Part shown: piece after piece, positions 8,181 through 16,125 of the stretch
Position numbering within the stretch: the first letter of the stretch is position 1
Layout: each line of letters starts with the position of its first letter
Assembly (NCBI GenBank): GCA_046262995.1
Contig: JBHELQ010000120.1
Span: 1 to 44,064, forward strand
Direction: 5' to 3'
DNA from: JBHELQ01 sp046262995
GTDB taxonomy: Bacteria; Actinomycetota; Thermoleophilia; Solirubrobacterales; Thermoleophilaceae
Length of the DNA: 44,064 nt
Position numbers and translations under genes: made by a program
Notes under the pieces: model-generated
The model's input: only the letters and a program-made list of their open reading frames with translations
The model's database searches: none
Told to the model about the DNA's origin: nothing

Positions 8181-9251
8181 TCAGCCGGGTTGGAAGGCCG
8201 GGTCGCGCTCGTGCTCGCGGAAGAAGCGCACGAGCGGCCCCACGTACTCCTCGAGGCGCGGGCATCGGACCCCGAGTGGCTCGAGCGCGTCGGTGGCCTG
8301 GCGCGTATCGAAGCGAACCGGATGGTTCAGGTAGCGGATCCCCTCCCCGGGAGCCCCCGAGAAGAGCCGCCGCACGGCCTGGAGGCGGAGGGCCCAGGCG
8401 ACCAGTCCCGGCGGCACCCGGTAGGAGGACGGCCGCCCGCAGTACTCGCGCGCCAGCAGGTTGAACACCTTCGCCGCCGAGATCGGCTCGGGGTCGACCA
8501 GGTGGAGCGTCCGGCCGGCGAGCGACGGGTCCGCGCCGGCGCGGGTCATCGCCTGGATCACGAAGTCGACCGGCACCACGTTGAACGGAGCCTCGGAGCG
8601 CCCGAAGCGCGCGATGGGCATGTGCAGCCGGCAGGCGAGCGAGATCACGCGGAGCATGTAGTACGGGCCGTCGAACTTCTGCGTCTCGCCGGTGCGCGAG
8701 TCGCCGACGACGATCGCGGGCCGGTAGACGGTCACCGGCAGGCGGTCCATCGCCTGGCGGGCCCAGACCTCGGCCTGGAACTTGGTCGACTCGTAGTGGT
8801 TCTTGAAGCGCTGGCCGAGCGTCAGCTCGTGCTCGTAGACGACCCCCTTGCGCACGCCCGCGACATAGGCCGTGCTCACGTAGTGGAGGCGTTCGAGGCG
8901 CTCGCAGCGGGAGCAGAGCTCGAGCACGTTGCCGGTGCCGTCCACGTTCACCCGCTGCGCCACCTCGAGCGGCACCGCCAGGTTGTAGATCGCCGCCAGG
9001 TGGTAGGCCGCGGTCGTCTCGGCGGCCAGCCGCTCGTAGTCGCCGTCCGACAGCCCGAGGCGGCGGTCCGCGATGTCGCCGGCCAGCACCTCGATGCGAT
9101 CGGCCCCGATCCGCCGCGCCCCTTCCGCGGCGGCGCCGGCCATCCGGGGCTCGACCAGAGCCACCACTCGCTGCTCGGGGTCCTGCTCCAGCAGCGCCCG
9201 CACCAGGCGCCCGCCGATGAAGCCCGGAAAGCCCGTAACGAGGACGGTCAA
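8181..9251 (-). CDS. extended SDR, fatty acyl-CoA reductase-like
   Basis: A 356-residue Rossmann oxidoreductase with a TTG start. TGFPGFIGGRLV at residues 6-17 binds NAD(P), YESTK is the catalytic YxxxK, and the FDGPYYMLRVISLACRL and VPVDFVIQAM segments are shared with the N-terminal reductase half of the 671-residue protein at 37108-39123 (KIDGPYYFFKLIQKL, VPVDFVAKAM). It therefore belongs to the male-sterility/FAR-like NAD-binding-4 group, which reduces acyl thioesters or related carbonyls. It lacks the second SDR domain of the larger paralogue. First gene of a four-gene minus-strand run. Confidence 0.85.
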   Translation of the reverse strand: MTVLVTGFPGFIGGRLVRALLEQDPEQRVVALVEPRMAGAAAEGARRIGADRIEVLAGDIADRRLGLSDGDYERLAAETTAAYHLAAIYNLAVPLEVAQRVNVDGTGNVLELCSRCERLERLHYVSTAYVAGVRKGVVYEHELTLGQRFKNHYESTKFQAEVWARQAMDRLPVTVYRPAIVVGDSRTGETQKFDGPYYMLRVISLACRLHMPIARFGRSEAPFNVVPVDFVIQAMTRAGADPSLAGRTLHLVDPEPISAAKVFNLLAREYCGRPSSYRVPPGLVAWALRLQAVRRLFSGAPGEGIRYLNHPVRFDTRQATDALEPLGVRCPRLEEYVGPLVRFFREHERDPAFQPG

Positions 9252-9296
9252 GGCGAGGCCATGCTAGCGGCGCCCCCGTATAACGTTCCGGCGCAC

Positions 9297-9521
9297 ATGG
9301 CGGACGACGAGCTCCACCTGATCGGCCCGGACGAGATCGCCTACAGGCTCGATCTGACCCCCGCCCAGCTCAAGATCACCTGGACGGCGCTGCACTCGTT
9401 CCTCGATGACTTCGGTCACGACGAGCGCGACGTTCACGAGGTCGTGCGCGAGGTCCTGGACAAGCTCCCGGACGAGCACGCGATCCGGCCGATAGACATC
9501 AGCCGCGGCCGCCGGCCCTGA
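9297..9521 (+). CDS. small acidic conserved-looking protein
   Basis: A 74-residue acidic, helical protein (LTPAQLKITWTALHSFLDDF, then HDERDVHEVVREVLDKLP). No family recognised. The start is the ATG at 9297; an earlier in-frame ATG at 9261 exists, but a TATAAC box at 9279-9284 falls between them and is well placed to drive a nearly leaderless transcript from 9297. It diverges from the SDR gene and its last 23 bp overlap the end of the convergent peroxiredoxin gene. Confidence 0.6.
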   Translation: MADDELHLIGPDEIAYRLDLTPAQLKITWTALHSFLDDFGHDERDVHEVVREVLDKLPDEHAIRPIDISRGRRP

Positions 9522-10071
9522 GCCACGCGACGGCCTCGGCCGCGTCGCTGCCGGGCGGGAAGACGGGATAGACCACGTGGGCGATGCGCCCCCCGCGCGC
9601 GATCAGGGTGAGCCGCTTGTAGAGGGTCATGCCGCCCGCCTCGAAGGTCGGTAGCCGCAGCGCCCGGGCGAGCCTCAGCTCGGGATCGCTCAGGAGCGGA
9701 TACGGCATGCGCTCGCGGCGGGCGAAAGCGAGCTGGTCCGCCGCGGCCTGAGCGCTCAGTCCGTGCACGCGCGCCCCGAGCTGCGTCAATTCGGCGTGCA
9801 GGTCCCGGAAGGCGCAGTTCTGGGGGGTGCACCCGCGGGCGCCCGGGATCTCGTCCCACCCCGGAAGGAGAGGCTCGCCCGGGGTGCCGGTGCGCGGGTA
9901 CACGTAGAGCACCAGCGTGCCGGCGGCCGCCTCGGCCAAGTCCACTTCGACGTCCGCCGTCGAGCGGAGCGCCAGGCTGGGCAGCGTCATTCCCGGCAGG
10001 TGGTCGGCGGCGCCGTCGTCCTCCGGCACGGGCAGGTCGGGCGGAAGGTTGTGGTAGGACGTGCTGGTCAT
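9499..10071 (-). CDS. peroxiredoxin (AhpC/TSA, BCP-like)
   Basis: About 190 residues with a thioredoxin fold. LVLYVYPRTGTPGEPL replaces the usual FYPxxxTP(V)C segment, and the BCP-like GCTPQNCAFRDL provides two cysteines four residues apart. Family members reduce H2O2 or organic peroxides using the first Cys. Compared with E. coli BCP there is an insertion of about 14 residues between the TP and the GCT part. I prefer the ATG at 10071; an ATG at 10089 is in frame. The start codon overlaps that of the divergent LLM gene (CATG at 10069-10072). Confidence 0.78.
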   Translation of the reverse strand: MTSTSYHNLPPDLPVPEDDGAADHLPGMTLPSLALRSTADVEVDLAEAAAGTLVLYVYPRTGTPGEPLLPGWDEIPGARGCTPQNCAFRDLHAELTQLGARVHGLSAQAAADQLAFARRERMPYPLLSDPELRLARALRLPTFEAGGMTLYKRLTLIARGGRIAHVVYPVFPPGSDAAEAVAWLRAGGRG

Positions 10072-10903
10072 GGACGTCGGGCTCTCCATCTTCCCAACCG
10101 ACTACACGCTCGAGCCTGTCGAGCTCGGACGCCTGGCAGAGGAGCGCGGCTTCGAGTCGCTCTGGTTCCCGGAGCACACTCACATCCCCACCAGCCGCGA
10201 GACCCCGTGGCCGGGCGGCAAGGAGCTGCCCAAGGAGTACTGGCACACCCACGATCCGTTCGTGGCTCTGTCCGCTGTCGCCCAGGTGACCGAGCGGCTT
10301 AAGCTCGCCACCGGGATCTGCCTGATCGTGCAGCGCGACCCGATCACGACCGCCAAGCAGGTGGCGAGCCTCGACCGCCTCTCGGGCGGGCGCTTCATGT
10401 TCGGCGTCGGCGCGGGCTGGAACCTCGAGGAGATGCGCAACCACGGCACGGACCCCGACCGCCGCTTCGGGCTCATGCGCGAGAGGATCGAGGCGATGAA
10501 GGCGATCTGGACGCAGGACGAGGCGGAGTACCACGGCAAGCAGGTGGACTTCGACCCGATCTGGTCCTGGCCGAAACCGGTGCAGGAGCCGCATCCGCCG
10601 GTGTGGGTGGGCGGCAACTCACCTAAGGTGCTCGACCGCGTGGTGCGCTTCGGCGACGGCTGGATGCCGAACCGCGTCCCGCTCGACGAGCTTCCCGACT
10701 GGATCGAGCGCCTGAACCAGAAGTCGACCGAGGCCGGTCGCGGCGAGCTGCCGGTGAGCGTCTTCGGCCTGCGTCCGGACCGGGACAAGCTCGAGCGGGC
10801 CCGCGAGGCCGGCGTCGAGCGCTGCGTGCTGGGCCTGCCGGCGGCCGAGCCTGACGAGGTCAGGCGCCTGCTGGACGACTACGCGGAGCTCGCCGCCCTC
10901 TAG
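10070..10903 (+). CDS. LLM-class F420-dependent oxidoreductase
   Basis: A 277-residue luciferase-like TIM-barrel protein. SLWFPEHTHIP near residue 28, TGICLIVQRDP, the long AKQVASLDRLSGGRF/GVGAGW block and PPVWVGGNS are the standard signature of the actinobacterial F420-dependent LLM group (TIGR03619-like). Such enzymes pass hydride between reduced F420 and an unknown substrate. The ATG at 10070 starts the conserved peptide MDVGLSIFPTDY; a GTG at 10061 is possible. Its start overlaps that of the divergent peroxiredoxin. Its TAG stop shares CTAG with the convergent small gene. Confidence 0.88.
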   Translation: MDVGLSIFPTDYTLEPVELGRLAEERGFESLWFPEHTHIPTSRETPWPGGKELPKEYWHTHDPFVALSAVAQVTERLKLATGICLIVQRDPITTAKQVASLDRLSGGRFMFGVGAGWNLEEMRNHGTDPDRRFGLMRERIEAMKAIWTQDEAEYHGKQVDFDPIWSWPKPVQEPHPPVWVGGNSPKVLDRVVRFGDGWMPNRVPLDELPDWIERLNQKSTEAGRGELPVSVFGLRPDRDKLERAREAGVERCVLGLPAAEPDEVRRLLDDYAELAAL

Positions 10904-11172
10904 TCGATCGGGATGTCCTCGACCTGCGGCGCGCGCGCCGGCCGGTCGAGGCGCTCCAGGTACCAGTCGATCAACGAGCGCAGCGTGAGCAGCAGCTCGC
11001 GCAGCATGGCGTTGAAGCGCCCCTCGAGCTCGCGCGGGATCGCGCTGCGAACGGCGTCCAGGAACACGAACAGGGCTGCCAGGTCGGGACCGCGCCCGGC
11101 CCGCGGCGGCGCCTCCGCGAAGCCCTCCCAAGGTTGGCGAGGGTCAGCTTCGCTCGTTCTCCGGGGCTCCAT
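10900..11172 (-). CDS. small helical protein of unknown function
   Basis: A 90-residue protein. The first 25 residues are Pro/Arg-rich and low in complexity; the rest (LAALFVFLDAVRSAIPREL, FNAMLRELLLTLRSLIDWYLERL) looks like two amphipathic helices. It overlaps the end of the ArsA gene by 29 bp, consistent with translational coupling and a role next to the ATPase, possibly membrane-edge or partner binding. No family recognised. The stop shares CTAG with the LLM gene. Confidence 0.6.
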   Translation of the reverse strand: MEPRRTSEADPRQPWEGFAEAPPRAGRGPDLAALFVFLDAVRSAIPRELEGRFNAMLRELLLTLRSLIDWYLERLDRPARAPQVEDIPID

Positions 11173-12364
11173 CGCCGTTCCTCTCGAAGAAGACCTCGAG
11201 CGCGCCCTCCTGGAAGCGCGCGCCGCTGGTCGAATATGCCGCCATCGTGGGCGGAAGGATGATCGTGCGCTTCTGCGCCCCGACCCGGACGATCACCTCG
11301 AGGCCGATCTTCTTCAGCTCGATCTCGCCCCGCTCCGCGAACGGGATGGGCAGCCGCAGCGTCGCGCGCCCGTTCTCCCCTGACAGCTCCTGCGGCAGCT
11401 CGCGGTGGAAGAGCTCAGCCGGATCCTCCGCCGCGAACAGCTCGCCGGCGAGGCGGTCGAGCATCTCGTCGCCCATCACCTCGCGGTCGAGCCAGGGCGC
11501 GGTCAGGATCGGCACGGGCGCGAAGGCCGAGCGCACCAGCTCCATGTGCTCCTCCTGCATCTCGCGCCAGGCGTAGAAGTAGCCGCCGGGGGGAGCCGCC
11601 TCCTCGGGCAGCACGCGGTTGACCACCACGGCGTCGGTCAGGTAGCCGTACAGGTTCAGGTAGGTGAAGGTCCGCATGGCCTCGTGCACCACCATGCGGT
11701 CCGGGTTCATGACGAGCCGGATCGACGTCCGCTCGTGGTTGCGCAGGATGCCGTTCATCGCCACGAGGTTGCGAACCAGGCGCTCCACGTCGTCGAACAC
11801 CGCGCTGTCGGGCAGCGGCAGGTCCAGGATCCCGCGGGCGATCGGGCGCGCGGCGGACACGAGCCGGCGCTCCCATGGGAAGACCTTCTCCAGCCACCAG
11901 GTGGCCACGTCGGGGAAGGACAGCAGGCGCAGCGTCTCCCCCGTGGGCGCGCAGTCGACGATGACGCAGTCGAACTCATCGGCCTCGTGATGGCTCTTGA
12001 TCTGAAGCAGCGAGAAGAGCTCGTCCATGCCGGGTGGCACGGTCAGCTCCTCGGCGGAGATCCGGTCGATGCCGCGCTCGGCCAGGAGCTCTCCGAGCCA
12101 GTCCTGGACGGCCTCCCAGTTGCGCTCCATCTCCTCCTGGGCCTGCACCTCCTGGCCGAAGAGGTTGGGGGCGACTTGGGTGGGCTCGCCGCCCAGCTCG
12201 GCCTCGAGCGAGTCGGAGAGGCTGTGGGCGGGGTCCGTCGAGAGCACCACCGTGCGCAGTCCGGAGGCGGCGCAGCGCCTGGCCGTGGCCGCGGCGACGC
12301 TCGTCTTGCCCACGCCGCCCTTGCCGGTGTAGAGGATCGTGCGGGGCGCCATCGAGGCGCCCAT
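11144..12364 (-). CDS. ArsA/Get3-family ATPase
   Basis: A 406-residue single-copy ArsA-type ATPase. The deviant Walker A GKGGVGKTS lies near residues 14-22, followed by STDPAHSLSDS (switch I), FDCVIVDCAPTGETLRLLSFP (switch II) and MNPDRMVVHEAMRTF. The C-terminal ~75 residues (ERGEIELKKIGLEVIV onward) form the small all-beta ArsA/HSP20-like domain. Bacterial members of this kind are not usually arsenite pumps; Get3 relatives target tail-anchored membrane proteins. No arsB, arsC or arsR is nearby. The ATG at 12364 lies one base after the epimerase stop; an ATG at 12352 is also possible. Confidence 0.9.
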   Translation of the reverse strand: MGASMAPRTILYTGKGGVGKTSVAAATARRCAASGLRTVVLSTDPAHSLSDSLEAELGGEPTQVAPNLFGQEVQAQEEMERNWEAVQDWLGELLAERGIDRISAEELTVPPGMDELFSLLQIKSHHEADEFDCVIVDCAPTGETLRLLSFPDVATWWLEKVFPWERRLVSAARPIARGILDLPLPDSAVFDDVERLVRNLVAMNGILRNHERTSIRLVMNPDRMVVHEAMRTFTYLNLYGYLTDAVVVNRVLPEEAAPPGGYFYAWREMQEEHMELVRSAFAPVPILTAPWLDREVMGDEMLDRLAGELFAAEDPAELFHRELPQELSGENGRATLRLPIPFAERGEIELKKIGLEVIVRVGAQKRTIILPPTMAAYSTSGARFQEGALEVFFERNGDGAPENERS

Positions 12365-12365
12365 G

Positions 12366-13877
12366 CTACGCCCCGGGCTCCACCTCGACGGTCGCCGAGG
12401 TCCTGCCGCGCAAGCCGCGTCCGGTGCGCAGCTCCTTGGCTCCCAGGCGGACGGTGTAGCTGCCCGCGGAGTGGGGTCGCCAGAGGAAGGACCCACTGCC
12501 GCGCCGGAAGGTGGCCAGGCTCCTGTGGGCGAGCTGACCGCCCTTGTAGACCTTGAGCTCGACCGCGGACAGCTTCGAGAGCGAGAAACGCAGGCGGGTG
12601 AGCTGCTCGTCGCTCGTCCTGCCGGGACCGAGGTAGCTCAGCCGCGGGGGGTCCAACTGATAGCCGCGGTAGCGGCTGGCATAGGTGCAGTAGACGGGCC
12701 CGACGTGCCGGGCGCAGAGCTCGCTCAGGATCTCGCGCAGGTACTCGTGGTAGTTGCGGTCGGACAGGTGCCCGTGCCAGTTGTAGAGGGACCAGTCGCC
12801 GACGTCGCTGTGCGGCACCTCGCGCCGCGCCTCCGGCTCCGCGCGCTTGTAGAGGCGCTCTGCGCGGGCGTCGCCGGTGAGCTTCGAGAAGTCTCGCAAG
12901 CCCTGGATCGAGGTCAGGAAGGCGTTGAAGATGAATAGGCGCGGCGCGAACGAGTACTGGAGGTAGGCGATGCCGCCGAGCGGGCCCCGGGTACGGACGC
13001 CGAGGGGCGGGCGGGTCGCGTAGGCGCCCAGCGCGCGCCGGGCGGTGCGGACGTAGTCGGGGCGGTGGAGCAGCTGGGCCGCCCGCGCGTACGCCTGAAG
13101 GCCGGTGGCCGTCGCCATGGCGCTGATCCAGGGCGGCCTTCCGCCGCCGAAGTCGAACATGTACTCCCAGGCGATGAACCGCCGGCCGCGCCTGACCGCG
13201 AGTCGACGCATCCCGTCCAGCAGGCGGCGCAGCTTCGCGGGCCGGCATGGGCCGCCCCCCTTGATGCAGAACCCGTGCAGGGCGTTCGCCCGTTTGAACG
13301 TCCCCAGCGGATGCAGCTGCAGTCCGCGGCCCGGGAAGTACTGGAACAGCACTTCGCTGCCGCGGAACCGCACCCAGTCGCGCGCGCCCGGGTAGGGTCG
13401 GGAGCGCCAGTACTGGGTGTTGCGCCGCAGCTCCAGGAACAGCACGGGCATGCGCGAGGGGATCAGGCGTCGAGTCAGCGCCATGCGCTCCACCACCAGG
13501 ATCACGTACCCGAGCTGCGCCCTGCGTGCCCCGCGCAGCCGTCGCCACAGGCCGCGTGCGCGGCCGTACGCCGAGCGGTAGGCCCGGTAGCGGGCGCGGC
13601 TGATGCGATGGGCGCGGCGCGCCCGTCGGAGCGCCTTGATCACGGCACGGCGCCCCGGCCGCGCGGCGGCGGAGGCGAACGGTCGCGAGCGCGTCCGGGG
13701 AGGCCGGCCAAGGTCGGCGCGCCCCTGTGCGGGAACCGAGGGATCGTCGACTCGGGTCGCCCGGTCGCCGTCCACGACGGTCACCTGCGCGGCGTGAGCG
13801 GTTCCGGCGCCCAGCGCCAGCGCCGCCAACATCCCTGCAAGCGCCGCGAAACTGCCCCTGCGAATGAGCATCGACAT
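12366..13877 (-). CDS. secreted D-glucuronyl C5-epimerase-like protein
   Basis: A 503-residue protein with a clear signal peptide (basic start, GMLAALALGAGTAHA, predicted cut near residue 29). An Arg-rich stretch follows (about 60-120). From residue ~130 it shows features of the C-terminal domain of D-glucuronyl C5-epimerases: LHGFCIKGG, AWEYMFDFGGG, a helical toroid with AYARAAQLLHRPDYV, and the DWSLYNWHGHLSDRNYHEY segment, whose Tyr and Trp are of the catalytic type. A beta-rich C-terminus (about 420-503) resembles a binding module. Eukaryotic members turn glucuronate to iduronate in heparan; the bacterial substrate is unknown. It is followed one base later by the ArsA gene. Confidence 0.8.
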   Translation of the reverse strand: MSMLIRRGSFAALAGMLAALALGAGTAHAAQVTVVDGDRATRVDDPSVPAQGRADLGRPPRTRSRPFASAAARPGRRAVIKALRRARRAHRISRARYRAYRSAYGRARGLWRRLRGARRAQLGYVILVVERMALTRRLIPSRMPVLFLELRRNTQYWRSRPYPGARDWVRFRGSEVLFQYFPGRGLQLHPLGTFKRANALHGFCIKGGGPCRPAKLRRLLDGMRRLAVRRGRRFIAWEYMFDFGGGRPPWISAMATATGLQAYARAAQLLHRPDYVRTARRALGAYATRPPLGVRTRGPLGGIAYLQYSFAPRLFIFNAFLTSIQGLRDFSKLTGDARAERLYKRAEPEARREVPHSDVGDWSLYNWHGHLSDRNYHEYLREILSELCARHVGPVYCTYASRYRGYQLDPPRLSYLGPGRTSDEQLTRLRFSLSKLSAVELKVYKGGQLAHRSLATFRRGSGSFLWRPHSAGSYTVRLGAKELRTGRGLRGRTSATVEVEPGA

Positions 13878-13901
13878 TCCAACATAGAGCGGCCTCCAGA
13901 G

Positions 13902-13930
13902 TTGCGTTCCGGTTCGGAGGCGCTTAGTAC
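13902..13930 (+). promoter_or_regulatory. sigma70-type promoter for the lipoprotein gene
   Basis: TTGCGT (13902-13907), a 17 bp spacer and TAGTAC (13925-13930), ending 10 nt before the GTG at 13941. The predicted transcript starts at or just before the start codon, so the mRNA would be nearly leaderless. Confidence 0.5.
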
Positions 13931-13940
13931 GCTCCGCTCC

Positions 13941-14960
13941 GTGCGCCCTGTGCTGAGCTGGCTTCGACGGCTGCCCTGGGCGCTGTTCCCGGTCGCCTCG
14001 GCGATCGCCCTGTCTGCCTGCGGGGGCGGCGGGGGGGACGCCACGAAGACCCTCGATCGGGCCTTCAACCACCGGATCGACAGCGCCGACCTGAAGCTCC
14101 AGGGGCAGATCGACGTGGAGGGGAGTCGCCGATTCAGCCAGCCGCTGAGCTTCCAGGCCGCCGGACCCTTCCGCGCCGGCGCCGGCAAGCTGCCCTCCGC
14201 CAGGCTCGACGTGTCGGTGGGGACGCGCGGCGGACAGACAGTCTCGACCGGGTTCGCCTCGACCGGGGACCGCGTGTTCCTGAAGTTCCAGGACGTCTAC
14301 TACGAGCAGCCCGCGGCCGTGGTGCGCAAGATGAACGAGAGCTTCCGCCGCGGCCCGAGGCGTCAGACCTCGCTCGGCGCGCTCGGCCTCGATGCCCGCT
14401 CGTGGCTCGAGGACGCGAAGAGGGAGGGCGTCGAGCAGGTCGCGGGCGTGAAGACGGAGCACGTGAGCGGCAGGCTCAAGGTCGCGACCATGCTGCGTGA
14501 CTTCAACGGCTTCGTCAGGCGCTCAGGCGGCGCCATCGGCAGCGCCGCCGGCCAGCCCCCGGTCGAGGCGCTGTCGAGCGCCGAGCTGAGGCAGGTCGCG
14601 GAGGTCGTCAAGGACCCGAGCTTCGACGTCTACGTCGGCAAGGACGACGGCACCCTGCGGCGGATCTCGGGACGCGTGGAGCTCCAGGTGCCCGAGCGGG
14701 ACCGCGAGCGGTTCGGCGGGACCACGGGGGGGACGATCCAGTTCTCGATCGAGTTCTCGAGGATCAACCGTGAGCAGAAGATCCAGGCTCCGGCCAGCGC
14801 TCGCCCGCTCTCCGAGCTGACCCAATCGCTGGGCGGACCCGGGCCGCCGCCCACCGCGCCCGGCCGGCCCGAGGCGCTCAAGAAGTACGGCCAGTGCCTG
14901 GACAAGGCCAAGCCGGGTGACACCGACGCACTGCAGCGCTGCTCGCGGCTGTTGCCCTAG
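13941..14960 (+). CDS. predicted lipoprotein, LppX/LolA-like shape
   Basis: A 339-residue exported protein. The signal peptide ends in the lipobox LSAC, with lipidation expected on Cys27, followed by a Gly-rich linker. The body consists of alternating beta segments (DLKLQGQIDVEG, RLDVSVGTRGG, RVFLKFQDVYYEQ, RISGRVELQVP), which suggests a half-barrel of the LolA/LppX type that carries lipids; this is inference from pattern. The C-terminus has a Pro-rich linker and a short helix with two Cys (YGQCLDKAK, LQRCSRLL). GTG start, supported by the promoter just upstream. It diverges from the secreted epimerase. Confidence 0.78.
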   Translation: MRPVLSWLRRLPWALFPVASAIALSACGGGGGDATKTLDRAFNHRIDSADLKLQGQIDVEGSRRFSQPLSFQAAGPFRAGAGKLPSARLDVSVGTRGGQTVSTGFASTGDRVFLKFQDVYYEQPAAVVRKMNESFRRGPRRQTSLGALGLDARSWLEDAKREGVEQVAGVKTEHVSGRLKVATMLRDFNGFVRRSGGAIGSAAGQPPVEALSSAELRQVAEVVKDPSFDVYVGKDDGTLRRISGRVELQVPERDRERFGGTTGGTIQFSIEFSRINREQKIQAPASARPLSELTQSLGGPGPPPTAPGRPEALKKYGQCLDKAKPGDTDALQRCSRLLP

Positions 14961-14968
14961 ACCGGCTG

Positions 14969-16123
14969 TCAGCCGGCCGCGGCCCGGGGCCGCGAGATGT
15001 GGCGCAGGTCGCGCTCGGGGTCGATCCCGAACCGCTCCGCGAGCAGGCGCTGCTCCGCCGCCAGCGGCCAGCGGTCCGGGCGCTCCTCGCCCTCGTGGTC
15101 GGGCGACGCGCCCTTCAGCGACATCGAGCCGGCGTTGTCGCCCACATCGCGGATGAAGGCGACCTCCTCGGTGGACAGGATCGGGTCCGGCGGCACGCGG
15201 GCCAGCTCCTCGCGCTTCGCCTCGATCGGCTTCGCCCCCGGGGCCGACTCCTGGATCAAGGTCGGCGCCACGCACTCGACCGCCTCGTGCGCGAGGTTCC
15301 AGGCACAGGCCAGCTGCAGCAGGGTCAGGCCATGGCGATCGGCCAGCGGACGCATGCGCTCCAGCTTCTCGCGCCCCGCCTCTACCCAGCCGGCGGGCCG
15401 GAAGCCACGGTGGTCGCCGGGGGAGAACTCGTGTCCCGGCGGCACGTCGTCGTGGAACAGCCCGCCGTAGTCCACCACCCGGGTCAGCAGCTTGACCCCG
15501 TGGCGCGCGGCCACCGGCAGCACCAGCTCTCCCGGCCAGGGCTCGAGCGGGTTCAGGATCAGCATCGCCCAGTCGATCAGCTCGCCGTAGCGCTCGAGAC
15601 AGCCGATCACGTCGAGGGTGAAGCCGTTGGCCGGCCCGGGCGCCAGGCCCAGCGCCCTTGTCAGGCCGTCGTCCCGAGCGGCCCGGAGCGCGTCCCAGAC
15701 CGCCGGCTGCTCGAAGCCACGGCGGTCGGGGTTGTGCAGGAGCAGCAGGTCGAAGGCGTCCACGCCCAGGCGCCCGAGGCTGCGCTCCGTGGCCATGCGC
15801 ACGTAGTCGCCGTAGCCCTCCGGACCGCGCAGGGCGGGGTCGGTGAAGCGCGGATACCCGCCCGCGCCCCGGCGCTCCCCCTCGTAGAAGTCGTGGCCGA
15901 TGGCCCCCACCAGCACGTAGTCCTGCCGGCGCAGGCCGGAAAGGGCGCGCCCCAGCAGGGCATCCGCCTCCCCGGCGCCGTAGGCGTCGGCCGTGATGAC
16001 GGTCCGGATCCGCTCGTCCGGCCGCAGCAGCGCCTCCAGGCGCGCCTCGTCGAGCTCTGCGCCGAAGTGCATGAAGCGACCGCCGCTCCAGGTGCCGATG
16101 GCAGTGTGCGTGGGCCCCTCCAT
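14969..16123 (-). CDS. aldo/keto reductase family protein
   Basis: A 384-residue TIM-barrel protein. TADAYGAGEADALLGRAL contains the AKR Asp and Tyr of the active site, FDLLLLHNPDR is the conserved His strand, and ALGLAPGPANG and LTLLQLACAWNL fit the later barrel strands. It uses NADPH to reduce an aldehyde or ketone. The C-terminus is about 60 residues longer than usual and polar. The ATG at 16123 lies 2 bp after the antiporter stop, so it is downstream in the same transcript; the much longer open frame upstream is antisense or out-of-phase to the antiporter. Confidence 0.85.
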   Translation of the reverse strand: MEGPTHTAIGTWSGGRFMHFGAELDEARLEALLRPDERIRTVITADAYGAGEADALLGRALSGLRRQDYVLVGAIGHDFYEGERRGAGGYPRFTDPALRGPEGYGDYVRMATERSLGRLGVDAFDLLLLHNPDRRGFEQPAVWDALRAARDDGLTRALGLAPGPANGFTLDVIGCLERYGELIDWAMLILNPLEPWPGELVLPVAARHGVKLLTRVVDYGGLFHDDVPPGHEFSPGDHRGFRPAGWVEAGREKLERMRPLADRHGLTLLQLACAWNLAHEAVECVAPTLIQESAPGAKPIEAKREELARVPPDPILSTEEVAFIRDVGDNAGSMSLKGASPDHEGEERPDRWPLAAEQRLLAERFGIDPERDLRHISRPRAAAG

Positions 16124-16125
16124 GC

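Noticed and set aside
11144..12364. Arsenic resistance operon
   Set aside because: A single ArsA-type domain without arsB, arsC, arsD or arsR neighbours; Get3-like or other roles are more likely.
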